The notes: generated by a model from the sequence alone, not told the origin. DNA of 64,000 nt from Bostrychus sinensis (GCA_020698575.1 CM036244.1:1907501-1971500); one strand, 5' to 3'; positions 10,595-22,680 are shown, numbered from the stretch's first letter. Translations and numbers: made by a program.

Positions 10595-10790
10595 CTGTCC
10601 TAAACAAACATGGCGCTTATGAAGAATTGTTGCTGGTTTTGCCATAAAACACCAGGATCTTGTGTTTTATGAGCAGCTCTGTGCTTATTTGTGAAGCAGC
10701 AGAAGCCAGTTGTACAAAGACTCGTGAAAGAAAAAGTGGGTTTTACGTGGTTTACATGGGACGTCAGCGGGACCTGTTTGAAATTATTTA
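10595..10790 (+). repeat. Dispersed repeat H, copy 1
   Basis: Shares GAGCAGCTCTGTG, CAGCAGAAGCCAGTTGTAC, GTGAAAGAAAAAGTGGGTTT and GGGACGTCAG with 54735-55215. Other parts of the same family appear at 13335-13545. Class unknown. Flanks 10403-10594 and 10791-11184 are unassigned. Confidence 0.55.
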
Positions 10791-11184
10791 CTAAAATAAA
10801 TGGAGTAAATGTTCCAAACTACACAGGCTATATGTATCATCCTGTCCTCAAAAGAAAGCTAAGATCTGTGAGATTGCCACAGAAGTGCAAAATCCAAGAT
10901 ATGTGTTACTGTCTCTGAGAAAATTCATCTGGAACACAGTAAAAAAATTGAAATTTATATCTCCGCCTGAAAAAAAAGTGCCTTATTTATAGAAAAAAAC
11001 ACATCTGAATCATAGGATTGGAGCCTAATTGACCCAGGAATTAGTAAAGTAAAATATCATGAGTAAGTGTGCCACAGCAGATCCTAAAAAAGTGAACCTG
11101 AGCAGTTTTATATAAGATTTAACACAATTAAATCCTGGCGGAACCATCACAGTCCATTTGGACACATTTTATACACATATGCAC

Positions 11185-11650
11185 TGTAAAAAAAAATCTG
11201 TACATTTTACGGTAAAAAACTGGCAGCTGTGGTTGCCAGAATTCTACCGTAAAAAATACAGATCTGTATTTAATTTTACAGTAAAATATTATCTCAGCTG
11301 TTGTTTGTACAGTGTTTGACTTGAGTTTTAATGATAATTTACTGTATAATTTAAAGTTATTACCTTTAAAAACAAATACATTAACTGTATATTTTACAAT
11401 TTATGACTTAAATTTTAATCAACATTTACTGTAAAATTTAAAGTTATTATCTTTAAAAACAAATACATTAACTGTATATTTTACAGTTTATGATTTAAGT
11501 TTTAATCATCATTTACTGTAAAATTTAAAATTGTTATCTTTAATAAAAATGTGTTAAACTGTACATCTTACCATAAAAAACTTTCTTTTTCACTGTAAAA
11601 ACTGGCAGCTGTGGTTGCCAGAATTCTACTGTAAAAAATACAGAGTAACT
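11185..11650. repeat. MITE-like repeat with CTGGCAGCTGTGGTTGCCAG modules
   Basis: Two copies of CTGGCAGCTGTGGTTGCCAG, each followed by AATTCTAC and a GTAAAAAATACAG run, lie at about 11220-11265 and 11602-11645. They flank a three-copy tandem repeat of exactly 87 bp (unit starts 11337, 11424 and 11511, each ATTTACTGTA). CACTGTAAAAA-type ends are typical of a widespread teleost MITE. Confidence 0.75.
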
Positions 11651-11981
11651 TTTTTACTAACAATTCAACTTATGTATCAAAAATGTAAATAAATGTTAAT
11701 ACAATATTTAGACCTAACATATAAATCAATAAATAATAAACTTCCAGTAAAATAATCACTTAACATAACACAACTGTAACTTTAACATAGAAATACATTT
11801 ATTTTTTTCAGAAGATGACAATTTGACCTTCCTCAGGCACCAGACTGGAAAACTAATTATATTTCACTGATAAATCACTGTGGTTATTCATTCCATCCAA
11901 ATACAAATGTTTTTGACTAATTTTCTAAAATTTACCCTGACTTCTACTATTATCACGAATAATGATAATCACAATACCAAT

Positions 11982-12828
11982 AATAGTCCATCCATCCATC
12001 TTCTTCCGCTTTATCCGGGGCCGGGTCGCGGAGGCAGCAGACTAAGCAGAGATGCCCAAACTTCCCTCTCCACAGACACTTCCTCCAGCTCTACCGGGGG
12101 GACCCCAAGGCGTTCCCAGGCTGAGAGACGTAGTCCCTCCAGCGTGTCCTAGGTCTTCCCCGGGGCCTCTGCCCGGTGGGACATGAACACCTCCCCAGGA
12201 AGACGTCCAGGAGGCTCAGGAACAGATGCCCGAGCCACCTCAACTGACTCCTCTCAATGTGGAGGAGCAGCGGCTCTACTCTGAGCTCCTCCCGTGTGAC
12301 TGAGCTCCTCACCCTATCTCTAAGGGAGCGCCCAGCCACCCTGCGGAGGAAACTCATTTCGGCCGCTTGTATCCGGGATCTTGTCCTTTCGGTCATGACC
12401 CAAAGCTCATGACCATAGGTGAGAGTAGGAACATAGGTGAGAGTAGGAACATAGGTGAGAGTAGGAACATAGATCGACAGTAAATCGAGAGCTTCGCCTT
12501 TCGGCTCAGCTCCTTCTTTACCACAACAGACCGATACAACGACCGCATTACTGCAGACGCTGCACCGATCTGTCTGTCGATCTCACGCTCCATCCTTCCC
12601 TCACTCGTGAACAAGACCTGAGATACTTGAACTCCTCCACTTGAGGCAGGAGCTCTCCTCTGACCTGGAGAGGGCAAACCACCCTTTTCCGGTCGAGAAC
12701 CATGGCCTTGGACTTGGAGGTGCTGATTCTCATCCCAGCCGCTTCACACTCGGCCGCAAACCGCCCCAGTGCACACTGAAGGTCCTGGTTTGATGAAGCC
12801 AACAGGACAACATCATCCGCAAAAAGCA
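11982..12828 (-). mobile_element. Rex3/RTE-type LINE fragment, minus strand
   Basis: The minus strand encodes VLFADDVVLLASSNQDLQ (the reverse transcriptase F/YADD core), then AAGMRISTSKSKAMVLDRK, EVEEFKYL-like and GAASAVMRSLYRSVVVKKEL segments, and RSQLRWLGHLF before the C-terminus. The 3' end is a (GATG)n tail (TCCATCCATCC on the plus strand at about 11983-11999), characteristic of Rex3. Several frameshifts and stops break the frame, and an 18-bp unit ATAGGTGAGAGTAGGAAC is tandemly triplicated at 12416-12470. It is 5'-truncated exactly at the FADD region, where an oppositely oriented Rex3 piece begins. Confidence 0.9.
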
Positions 12829-13012
12829 CCGGGGAAGACCTAGGACTCGCTGGAGGGACTATGTCTCTCGGCCTGGGAACGCCTTGGGGTCCCCCCGGTA
12901 GAGCTGGAGGAAGTGTCTGTGGAGAGGGAAGTCTGGGCATCTTTGCTTAGACTGCTGCCTCCGCGACCCGGTCCCGGATAAAGTGGAAGAAGATGGATGG
13001 ATGGATGGATGG
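12829..13012 (+). mobile_element. Rex3-type LINE 3' end, plus strand
   Basis: Carries GGAAGACCTAGGACTCGCTG, GGAGAGGGAAGTCTGGGCAT and CCGGATAAAGTGGAAGAAG, then (GATG)n at about 12991-13011. It is the reverse complement of 12000-12170, so the two pieces form a head-to-head inverted pair with outward-facing GATG tails. Confidence 0.85.
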
Positions 13013-13334
13013 AAGTTATTTATTTGGCTGCTAGCGTGCTGAGTTTTAGTTGCACTGTAATGGGACAGACATGTTTGTAATCAGCAGTGTTTGAAATGTG
13101 TTTGCATGGCTCGCTTGAAGAAGTAAAGCAGGAGTAGCACATATTCAGTTTTTGCATATTTTAATAAATGTCTACACACTTGTGTGGGGTTTGAATATGG
13201 TTTTGTTTGGATGGCAGAGTTTGGTAAAGCCTTTTAGCTGGGCTTTTTTCCTTCATTTTGGGTTGCTGCATGTTAGGATTGCAGCTTCCTAGTGTGTGTA
13301 GTTTTCATCTGAACAGGATGCCCTTCCCCCAGGT
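13013..13334. other. Unassigned AT-rich sequence
   Basis: No gene or repeat recognised. Confidence 0.3.
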
Positions 13335-13545
13335 GCTGAACAGGTTAAAATGGAAACAGGACGAAGACAAAAATCCCACAGAGGACTGAACAACAACGAG
13401 GACTTCAGCAGAACCAACAAACGCCGTTAATCAGAGAGAAGCTATTACATTAGCTCTGTATAAACCGGCACCATCTTGATTATTCTTGATAGGAAATTAG
13501 TTTCTGCTTTTGTAAAATGAACCAGACTCTCCTGCTTTTCGAAAA
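13335..13545 (+). repeat. Dispersed repeat H, copy 2
   Basis: TTAAAATGGAAACAGGACGA, CAACAACGAGGACTTCAGCA and CGCCGTTAATCAGAGAGAAG are shared with 54920-55035, and AACCAGACTCTCCTGCTTTC with 55125-55146. This and copy 1 look like two halves of the family seen intact at 54735-55215. Confidence 0.6.
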
Positions 13546-14340
13546 GAAAGAAGCAATAACAATGAGCTTTTTATTTGGACATTTTGTGAAAACCGTCTGT
13601 AAACTGATGTCTTTATATGCAGTCAAGAAAAGTTTTGCAAAAGTGAACAAAAAATACTAAACCTGTCAAACAAAACGATTCATTTCTAAATCCCAACATC
13701 AGGGGACCATTAAAAAATATGAGACAAAAACCCCAGCATCCTCCCTGACAATGCTCTAATTACCATTCATTTAATAACAGAAAACACCAGTCTTTCTTCA
13801 CTATTCTCTGCTGATGTGTCTTTATCTAAACTGTTTTCTGAGAGATAAAGTGGATTTAGTCTGGGCCTGAGGGAACAGCATTTTTCCGCTGTTTTGGAAC
13901 TGTCAGATTCAGATCAAAGTCCCGTCCCGATCCCATCTCCTAAAGTCCGCTCGCTTATAAAACGCTGCAGCTCTGACAGACCGATGTTACTGTTTCTGAA
14001 GGATGGAAGATTACACCAAGACGCGGAAATAAGGAAGAAATACGTGTCTGTGAAGTCTGTCATTTTTGTCTTTGTAATGACTTTCATGATTTTTAAGGAG
14101 GGTCTTTAGCTTTGGAGAGGCCCAAAAGTTCCAAAATAGAAGTTAATGATTATGGAAGAGGAAAACCATCTACAAAAGGCGATGAAGACAGTTTTGATTG
14201 GAACATAAATGTGTATAAAAAAGCCAGATTTACTAAGACGGCTGCTGAATTGCGAGTGCTGATTGAAAAATACTGTCTACAGTTGTATATGGCCTTATGT
14301 GGAGTAAATTTGTGCAATAGTCTTGAAAAAAGTCAGGAGC
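13546..14340. other. Unassigned sequence
   Basis: Short frames at 13894-14109 and 14112-14357 have no family features, splice context or composition supporting a gene. Confidence 0.3.
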
Positions 14341-15064
14341 GTCACGGCCCTCCTTAAATTTACCAAAATCCCACGCAGACCCCAACAATACAACTTCCCT
14401 CCATCCCAAATTTTATTTTCATGTTTTTCTCCATATATTTCTATAAAAACATTACAAAAGACACTGACTATTGGCTAAAAAGTGTTTTAAAGTTATATTT
14501 TTAAACAAATACACTGTAAAACTCAACAACTCAAGGCAAAGGATCCCTCAAGATTTTTGGGGCCAACTCAAAATCTCAAGTTTTCCACACTTTCACTTAA
14601 TTTGATGTTCATACGTCTAAAAACTTTTCTAATTTTTAAGTTTTTCTCTCTGTCATTATTTTTTTACTCATCTTACAGCCAACTTACAGAGTTCAGAAAA
14701 AGTTATTCTTTTGTTAAATGTAGTATATTTAGTTTTTATTATTATCAATAATACTTTTTCTGAACAGTGGAGTCAGTTGGCGTAAGATGAGCTGGAAAAA
14801 ATAAAGATAGTGAGTAAAACTTAAAATTTCAAGTTTTTAGACGTATGAATGTTAAATTTGGTGAGTAAAAAAATATTAGTTGTTGAAAACTTGAGATTTT
14901 GAGTTGATCACCAAAACTCAAAAATCTTCTTGGATCCTGTTGCCTTGAGTTTTTGCAGCATTGTTTTTTACAGTGCATTTCAAACTCAATTTCTTTTTAT
15001 GTACTTAATATAGACAGCCTCTGGGGGACAGTACCTTTCCAGGACCCCACTTTTGGAACCACTG
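14341..15064 (-). repeat. Dispersed repeat D, copy 2
   Basis: The same family as 1-542 and 55363-56050 (inverse of the latter). The right end, GGAACCACTG, is the inverted CAGTGGTTCC terminus. It is interrupted by a separate MITE at 14512-14975. Confidence 0.7.
14512..14975. mobile_element. MITE with CACTGTAAAA termini nested in repeat D
   Basis: Left terminus CACTGTAAAACTCAACAACT, then CAAGGCAAAGGATCC. The right terminus, reversed, is CACTGTAAAAAACAATGCTG, then CAAAAACTCAAGGCAAC. The two halves are largely inverted repeats (AAAACTTGAAATTTTAAGTT type arms), so the element can fold back. The same MITE sits at the same place in D copy 4 (55464-55874). Confidence 0.8.
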
Positions 15065-15337
15065 GTTTAAACAATCCCATAACATATTTCAATTTGGAAT
15101 GATGTACAAAAAAATCATTATTAGAGAAATACCTGAGTGAAGACTTTTATTGATATCGTTTGTTTGAAAACAGTCTGACTCTGTGTAGGCAGTTTTAGTA
15201 GATTTTGTTTGTACAGATTGCTGATTATGATCATGGATGACATAAAAATTATATAAAAGGGGTAGAAATAAATAAACTTAGCTTCATTTTGCTCCTTTTG
15301 AACATTAAATACTTTTTTTTCTCTTTAAATTGTAAAT

Positions 15338-15538
15338 AAATGGTCACATTTATACAGCGCTTTACGTCAATGAACCATTCACCCATTCACACACACAGTC
15401 ATACACCTGGAGGCAAGGTGGGTTAAGTGTCTTGCCCAAGGACACAATGACAGTATGCAGCAGAGGGAGTGGGGTTTGAACTACCAACCTTCTGGTTAGT
15501 GGACAAGCAGCTCTACCAACTGAGCTACTGCCGCCACC
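15338..15538 (-). mobile_element. tRNA-derived SINE
   Basis: On the minus strand it opens GGCGGCAGTAGCTCAGTTGG (Pol III A box TAGCTCAGTTGG), with a B box like GGTAGTTCAAACCCC (consensus GGTTCGANNCC). The body TGTGTCCTTGGGCAAGACAC and AAAGCGCTGTATAAATGTG follow. The head, A/B box spacing and orientation identify a tRNA-derived SINE. Confidence 0.85.
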
Positions 15539-17035
15539 CGTATATCTGTTATGACTCTATTTTTTAGGGATTTTTTGTTCGTATATATTATATTTATGTT
15601 CAGTAAATTCATTCATTCATTCATATGTGACTACCTGAGAGAAACTGTGCCAAAAACCTGACATGTAAATGAGAGTTTAGCATGTGTCAGAAAGCGCTTC
15701 GACCCAGTGCAGCCTGTCAGTCTCCCGCAGCAGATGAAGAGATGAATGTGGCGTCGTAGAGAAACGCTGCACTTTAAAAAAAAAACTTTGACACGAGCTG
15801 CATCAGGGAAGGAGACAGGAGACAAAAGAACATCTTGTGTTTTCGATGGAAGCGAGGTAGTTTCATGGACGTCTCAGACAGCAGGAAAAGTAAGAAGTGG
15901 ACAAACTCTGCAACAGGAATCATGCATAAGCCAGATTTTAAAAGAACAGATTCATGAAGCTCAGTGTTAAAGACAGCTGCAGTTCAGTGGAATATGAGAG
16001 AAACTAAAAGAAAAAGTGTCGCAGGTAAAGTTTGTCTGAGTTCTGAGTCGAACACATTATTGTTGTTTCTTTGTAAATGACCCGTTTTTAAACATCGCAC
16101 CCAGTCTGTGCATGAAGAATAACTCGTCTTTCCTCCCCAAAATCTTCTGCACCTGCTCCTCCTGCGTGCTAAATTTACAGCAGTGTTAGCTTCCGTAGTG
16201 ACGATAAATCAAACAGCGTCCGCTAAACGAGTTCATTTGCCTTTTCTCCGCCCTGAATTTTGCGTGTTTGGGGCCAAAACGTTTTGTTTTACAGATTCAT
16301 TCAGTCACCAGAGACGCTAACCTCAGCTGCCTCTGGGTTTGCTCCACTTTTAGCTCGACTCATTCATTTACAGTGAACACAAACCTTTGATAAATCTGAT
16401 AAAAGTGTCAAAGCCAAAGATTTTACTTGAGTTGGTGGTAAAAAATCTAAACATACTCAAATATTCAAATACAAAATAGCAAATTATATACAATGTTTAC
16501 ATTTGATAATGCAATATACTTTATTTTTCTTGTTCAGGAGCCAGTTTTTTCTTCAGAAACACTTAAAAATCTGATGCTAGTGCCCTCCTCCATCTCTCTG
16601 CTGGTACAGGAACTTGTATCTGGATGTAAAAATTGTAAACAACTTAAATTTATGCAAAGACTAAAGAGGAACACCTCTCTTTTGCAAAACAAGCCGTGTT
16701 TTCTTGTGTTTTCTGATGTTTTGATGTTTTCTCGTGACAGTGTTTGGTTTGTAGCGTGAGCGATAACAAGCTCCAGTCCGTGTCTCTGAGAGAAACTGCA
16801 GTGTTTTGGTTGGATCTGGTTTGAACCTTCGGGGTCTCTGCGATTGTGTTTGTTGTGAAAAAAAAGACGAGCGAGTCCTGAACTGAAGGAGGAAGCGAGG
16901 TGGATAATGTGCACTGAGCAGAGAACAGGCTGAAGTCCCTGGAGCTCATTAGAGCAGAGGGAAAACACAGAAAACACTGTATAACTAATTTATTTGGAGA
17001 ACTTATGGACAGATGTTGAGCTCATGGGAGGTTGG
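15539..17035. other. Unassigned sequence
   Basis: Includes a short (ATTC)n run near 15606-15625. Open frames at 16493-16977 overlap on both strands and have no family features. No exon supported. Confidence 0.3.
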
Positions 17036-17595
17036 CAGAGTGAGCGGTGTCCTCCTGAAATGTTTGAAGCTATTAGGAACCGTGTTGTGTTGCAAGATGT
17101 GGAACAGAAAGTTTTTAATCCATGCTTTTATTACAAATGTTTAGACTTTTGCAACGCTGCGATTAGTTCAGAACGATGCTGCTCGGCTTTTATCAGGCTA
17201 AATACGACCGTACTTCCCTCCAGTCCCTCCATTGGCTTCCTGTTCACTTTCGTATTGATTTTAAGAGTCTTTTATTTGTTTTTAAGTGCCTTCACGGTCT
17301 TGCTCCTCAGTATTTGCCCTCCACGCTCTCTCAGGTCAGCACTGTCTCTGCTCATCTCCCAAAAACAAAAAGAAAACTTATAAAAATAGAGCTTTCTCTG
17401 TTGCTGTCTTTAAAACTCTCCTTAAAACACATTTGTTCTGTTTGGCTTTTAACTCGATTTATTGTTTCTTTTACATCATTTTTAGTGTTACTATTTGCTT
17501 TTAATTACTCTTTTTATATTTGTTCTTATGTGTTTTATTTGCTGGTGTTGATTTTAAAGTGCTCTAGAAATAAAGTTGGATTGGATAATTATCAC
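17036..17595 (+). mobile_element. L2-type LINE, reverse transcriptase C-terminus and 3' end
   Basis: The + frames contain YKCLDFCNAAIS, then (after a frameshift) RTSLQSLHWLPVHFRIDFKS and LLFVFKCLHGLAPQYL, the conserved LHWLPV..RI.FK.L...FK.LHGLAP.YL block that follows the reverse transcriptase domain of L2/Rex1-like LINEs. The 3' end has AAAGTGCTCTAGAAATAAAG and short direct-repeat tails. Frameshifted and 5'-truncated. Confidence 0.85.
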
Positions 17596-17863
17596 AGTGC
17601 TGTCCCACGAAGCAACTCAAAAAGCCACACAGTAACATTTTAAGAATAAATTTTACTGTGTCAGATTCTATACGGTCCTTATCTATAGAGAAGTGTTGTA
17701 GCGCCTGTGACTTTTCGTGTTCTTGAGACCATTTTCTTTCTTCTTTTCTGTCTCGGTCGCTGCAGTTTTCCTCGGACTCTTGGTCTCGGATGTGGTGTTC
17801 TCTGACAAACGTTATGAGAAAAGTTATTAGTTATTAGTTTTCTGCATCAGAAGAACCAGGAAA

Positions 17864-19036
17864 ATATCACTGGTCTACAAATGTTTGGACTCGATCTGCT
17901 TCCGAGATAAAAGTGGCTAAATCTCATTTATTTTGATAAAATGAACTGAAAATCAATTGATAACTGTGCTGTTAGCTATGTATTCAAGATATTTAATGAT
18001 ATTGTTTCACATCAAACTCTCATCTGTTTATACAATAGATTTAGGCATTTTTGCTTAAAAATAATATTTATATTTTGAAAATATTGAATTTCTCTACATG
18101 CATGCATTTTGTCCACTTCCAAGAGAGATTTCTGCAAATAAAAACAAAACATTTTATGTCCAAACTCTATCCATATTAAAATGAATGTATTGAATGTGCA
18201 GCTTTCAGATAGAACTGGTTGCTTGTAGACACTGTACCTTCTGATAAACTACTGTTTTTGCCTTATTTTTAATTTTTTTATTTTTTTTATTTATTTAAAC
18301 GGGACAGTGCATGTTAATGAACAGAGGCATATATAGCATGAATGTAAACATACCGGATTTTAGCAAGAATGCTAATTTCCATCCGTTGTCCCAAGGGTTG
18401 AGGGAAATAGGAGAATGTCATACAGCACATGGAACATTGATCTGTTATATACTAAAAAATATCTAAAACCCCTTTTAGTACACACATCTCGACCACCCAT
18501 TATTACCATAAGTGTCCCAGCACCACTCGTCCATACAGATTTTGGGGCCACACAGAAGTTAAATTCAATATACTCCATTACATACATTATATACACACCT
18601 AGTACACACACCTGCCCACCCGTTATTACCATAGTGCACCAGCACTCGTACAGATCTCTACCGAGTCCAGGTCCATAAAAAAATTAATTCTATACACTAC
18701 ATTACCATATATACATAATATACACACCTGCACACCTGTCATTACCATAGTGCACCAGCTCTCACACATATCCACACACATTCAGGGCCATTTACAGATT
18801 CATTCAATATATAATTACAATTTCTATATTACATTCTATATATTTCTGATTCGACCAAAGCCAGCTTTTCAATTGGGCAATTTTGCATAAATTTCCTATT
18901 TTGACCCAGTACTGTTTCTTGGAAACTAAAGCCAATCTGCACTTCTCACTTACTTTTTCTTTATTAGTGACCTAATCCAAGGAAAATGTCACTACTTTTG
19001 TTCCAGAAGCGTTTTGCTGTAGACCAGTGATATCAG
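17864..19036. mobile_element. Element E, copy 1 (interrupted)
   Basis: Ends ATATCACTGGTCTACA and TGTAGACCAGTGATAT are inverted repeats. The body matches 26351-26901 in inverse orientation over its whole length (for example ATGCATGCATTTTGTCCAC and TTAGTGACCTAATCCAAG). This copy is split by a 0.6-kb insertion at about 18273-18880 that is absent from the other copy. Non-autonomous DNA element; superfamily not clear. Confidence 0.75.
18273..18880 (-). mobile_element. LINE 3' UTR fragment nested in element E
   Basis: Begins with a T-rich run and TTTATTTATTTAAACGGGAC, AGTGCATGTTAATGAACAG, the antisense of a fish LINE 3' UTR with its tail on the left. The interior has three diverged repeats of CACACCTG.CCACCC.TTATTACCATAGTGCACCAGC type. 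It is missing from the inverted copy of E at 26351-26901, which serves as the empty site. Confidence 0.65.
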
Positions 19037-20830
19037 TCTCTGTTTGTTTGTGGAATCTGTTGCATTAAATCCAATTTCTTTGTTTAGTGTTAGTTCACAG
19101 GGTTTGGTCTGGATCTTGGTCTAGGTTTTGACTTGGTCTTGGGCTTTAAAAGCCTTGGTGTGGTCTAGTGCTAGGTTTTCTCTCTTTAGTGTTAAAATTC
19201 TAGTTGAGAGACTCAGCGCTAACCTGGCAGAAACTGCTGATGCAAGCTTAATGTTTGTAATAGAAATGCAAAAGTATAGAAACAGGAAAATGTGGGTTTC
19301 AAAATAAAATGTGTCCAGCTGATGCAGGAGTTATGTGCATTATAAATGCAGCCTTTCTGTTTCGTGTTTTCAATGCACAATGTGGTTATTTCACTGTTTA
19401 ATAATTTACTTCTGTTTAGTTCTAAAACTGTTAAATACTCTCAAAACTTTACATTAAATACTAAGCTGCGTAAACTGTACTTAAAATTCATGTTTTATTA
19501 AATTGGTATAAACTATAATCTAATTAAATACGGTACTGGTTAAAACAAGTAATTCATAGTGAGTAAAAGTACATCAATTTATATTTATTGTGTTTAAAAT
19601 ATAAATAAACTAAAACCACTTTGTGTAAAAACTGGTGCTAATACTTGGTTTTATAGTTTATGGTGTTAAAATATTAATTATTTGTATGAATTATGTGTAT
19701 TGAGATTTACACAGTGTTTTTGTACTCAGTTTTAAAGGTTTGATATCCCTGGAAACTATCCTGAAATATAAAAATAAAAGATAAAAACTGATTCAAGAGG
19801 CCAAAGGAACAAATCCAGCTGACATTCAGACTTATTTTATGCTCATTTTTGTAAATTAGCTCAGTCTGGAAAAGGTTTAGGGTCGGGCTTAGCACAAAAT
19901 CTGTGACAGCTTGAGATTGATTTGGCAAAGGAATCTAAAAAATGTAAATACCAAAGAAGTCTGGAGTAATATTTTCAAACATTGGTTGGGCTAAAAGAGA
20001 TGCTAGAAGTGAATTTGTTTACTATAAAATATTGATTTAATTGCGTTAATTTCAATTGACGCATCGATGAATTTGATCACAACAAAAATATTACGACGAC
20101 ACTGACAGAGGCCGCAGGTCTCGCAGGCGAGCGAAGAAGACACATTTCTGTTTCCTAACAAGTAACAAGTGAACGCTAAAGCAACATGAGACCAAAAAGA
20201 CACGTTGCTAAATGGACAATTCCACTTCAAATTATCACCAGACAGCAATATACACAAAACTACATTTATGTGCAGTCTATGCAAGGATGAGTTCAATTAC
20301 CACCGGAGTAACTCGTCCCTAACAAATCTCAAACTTTAACTTTTTGTTAAAGTTCTAAAAGAGATGACACATGCTTTTTTAGGTAAGATTTTGTGGATTT
20401 GTTGGTTGTATCTTATTTAGTCAAACTTTGTCAATGAAGACAAGTCACAGCTCTCAAAGAGACTTCATTTATTTTCTTTGCAAGTTTTGTTTGCATTGCA
20501 CAGGTTTACAGTAAAGTATGTGAAGGTTCATTCAAAATAAACTTTCTAAATTTACATTTTTGTGTTTTATGTGAATTCACAATGCAATTAATAGTGATAC
20601 ATTTTTTTTCAGATTTTTTTAATTGATTCCCGGCCCTAATATAAAATTGTGCACCAGTTTTGTTACGCTCTGTCAGGTTTAAGATGAACCTGTTGGAAAT
20701 GTGGCGCTGGTTCTTATCTTCACGTTTTCTGGGAAAGTCCATCGGTGTTTTCTTTCTGGACTGAAATGATTACAAATATGGAAAATGTGACGCCCTGTTC
20801 CTAAAGCAGCGCAGCAGGGAGCCCAGCCTC
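19037..20830. other. Unassigned AT-rich sequence
   Basis: 19100-19190 has degenerate TTGGTCT phrases. Otherwise I recognise no gene or defined repeat. Confidence 0.3.
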
Positions 20831-20834
20831 TCCT

Positions 20835-21215
20835 GCCCCTGCCTGGGTTTACAAAGGAACGTTACAAAATCTCAGGCCGTCAAGAAATTAGGAATGATTT
20901 TCGACACTGAATTGAAGTTTGATAAACAAATTAGTGCTGTTGTTAAAACAAGCTTTTATCCAAAGTGAAGCCTTTTCTCTCTCACAGCGATCTGGAAAAA
21001 GCTGTTCATGCTTTCATTTTCATTTTATCCACTACTTTTTTAGACCGACTTTTAACTTAGGCTTTAAGACTTTGGTTCATTCTGTTACTGTGTGTTGTCT
21101 CTTATTGTTTTATACATTTTATAGTATTGATTCAACTTTATTTTATTTTTTTAATGTTTTTAATGTTTGGTCTTCCTTGTGTTGTTGTAAAGTGCTATAG
21201 AAAAACCTTTGATTG
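20835..21215 (+). mobile_element. L2-type LINE, degraded 3' part
   Basis: Translating around 20875-21010 gives VKKLGMIFDTELKFDKQ, ISAVVKTSFYPK and SLSQRSGKSCSCF-like pieces. They correspond to the LGV.FD..L.F..HI..V.KS.F..L..I block of L2/Rex-type reverse transcriptases. The 3' end TTGTTGTAAAGTGCTATAGA is the usual L2 terminus. Frames are broken. Confidence 0.75.
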
Positions 21216-22275
21216 AGGCACATGCAGAGACTTCTGCAGGGGCCGGTGCTCAAAGTGAAAAAGGGGCACATACTGTAACCAGGTTTTAAAACACTGTTGT
21301 GTTAGGACTGAGGCAAGACTCTCACACAACTCTTACATTTCTGTGTATACTATGATATACTGCAATACGGTAAGGCTGAAGGTGTACATTTTTAATACAA
21401 TTTTGGGAAAATAATAACATAAATAATAACATATAAACATATAAAATGTAAAGAAAACACAGACTGCATGACACTAAATTAAATAATGTAATTTTATCCA
21501 TGCTCTGACAAGATGAGAATTATTCCCAGCACTGAGGAAGTCCTTAGACATTTTTAGTAATAAATTAAATAAGTTATGTGGGAACAAGATTTTGGGACAT
21601 CACATTTTTTCTTTTCAGATCACATTTTGCCAGCTCCCATCACCAACTAGTTCGTATTTTTGCACAATTATAGCAAATTCTCACAATTTAATTGCATTAA
21701 AATGCCTAAATGCTAACAGCAATCCATTATTTATAAGCAACCCGGTCTAAAAATAAAAAGATTTTATGCTAACAACAATCACAAAGCATTTTATGGAAGC
21801 ATTTTGTAAATATCTAGGTGGTTAGCAAGTAGCGGTCAAAAGCTCTGTATTTAAACAAATGATCTAAGGTGCGTGCATAATACTTTCATGGCTTTGTTTT
21901 ACAAATCATGCGACACAAACAGCTCACTCACCGTTCTTTCATTCCCAGTGATTATACTCTGTTTTAAGTTCTGGAATCAGGACCAAAAAAGGGGCAAAAG
22001 GGGCAGATGCTCAAACCCCCCCCCCCAGTGCATGATTGACTGAAATTGTGGCTGCAAGATTATTTATTCTGAGCCTCAGACTGAGACTGCTTCATCTAAA
22101 ACTCTAAAGGCTAACGTCCAGGTATAAACAAACCAAATATAAAGTCGTTTTTATGTCATTTATCAAATCACACGACTTTGCTTCCACTGCATAATACCTT
22201 GAAACGTGCCATTTTTCTTTTTTTCTTTTAAAGATCTATGTTGTTATTCTCATTGTTTCTGTTTGTTCTTTACGG
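21216..22275. other. Unassigned AT-rich sequence
   Basis: A CAAAAGGGGCAGATGC phrase near 22000 resembles decayed transposon sequence. No gene recognised. Confidence 0.3.
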
Positions 22276-22680
22276 AGGGGGCATGGTTGAAAAAAAAAAA
22301 GCAAAATCCCGAGAAACTATTGCGAGATCCCAAGAAAGTTTTAAAGCAATTGTTTAGTTCCAGTATTTCCGGGTCAGCAGTGTATTGTAACGATGGAAGA
22401 GACGCACTGGGAGAGCTTTATATTGTTTTATTTTGAGATCAGCCTCAAATAAAAAGACATAAAATCTGTTCTTTGCTGTAGCCATGACTTTCATATAAGT
22501 GAGAGACTTCTGAAGAGGATTTTGTGAGCAAAGACTGTTCTGAACTAGCAACAACATTTGCAGCATCTCTAATAGTTTCTCAAGATCTCGCAAAAGTTTC
22601 TTGGGATTTTGTGTTTTTTTTCTCTTTCTCTTTCTCCCGTCTTTCTTTTTTTTCCACCATGTCCCCTAAGGAGCTCCGTA
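22276..22680. mobile_element. Palindromic element part A, copy 2
   Basis: Nearly identical to 2441-2840. Here the termini are clearer: TACGGAGGGGGCATGGTTGA on the left and CATGTCCCC, TAAGGAGCTCCGTA on the right, giving TACGGAG...CTCCGTA ends. Confidence 0.75.

Noticed and set aside
12548..12940. A 130-codon minus-strand protein with FADDVVLLASS as a host gene
   Set aside because: It is the reverse transcriptase core of a broken Rex3-like LINE, partly read across the head-to-head junction.
15338..15538. A functional tRNA gene on the minus strand (A and B box present)
   Set aside because: The sequence continues into a SINE body and the acceptor-stem pairing is not that of a tRNA; it is a tRNA-derived SINE.
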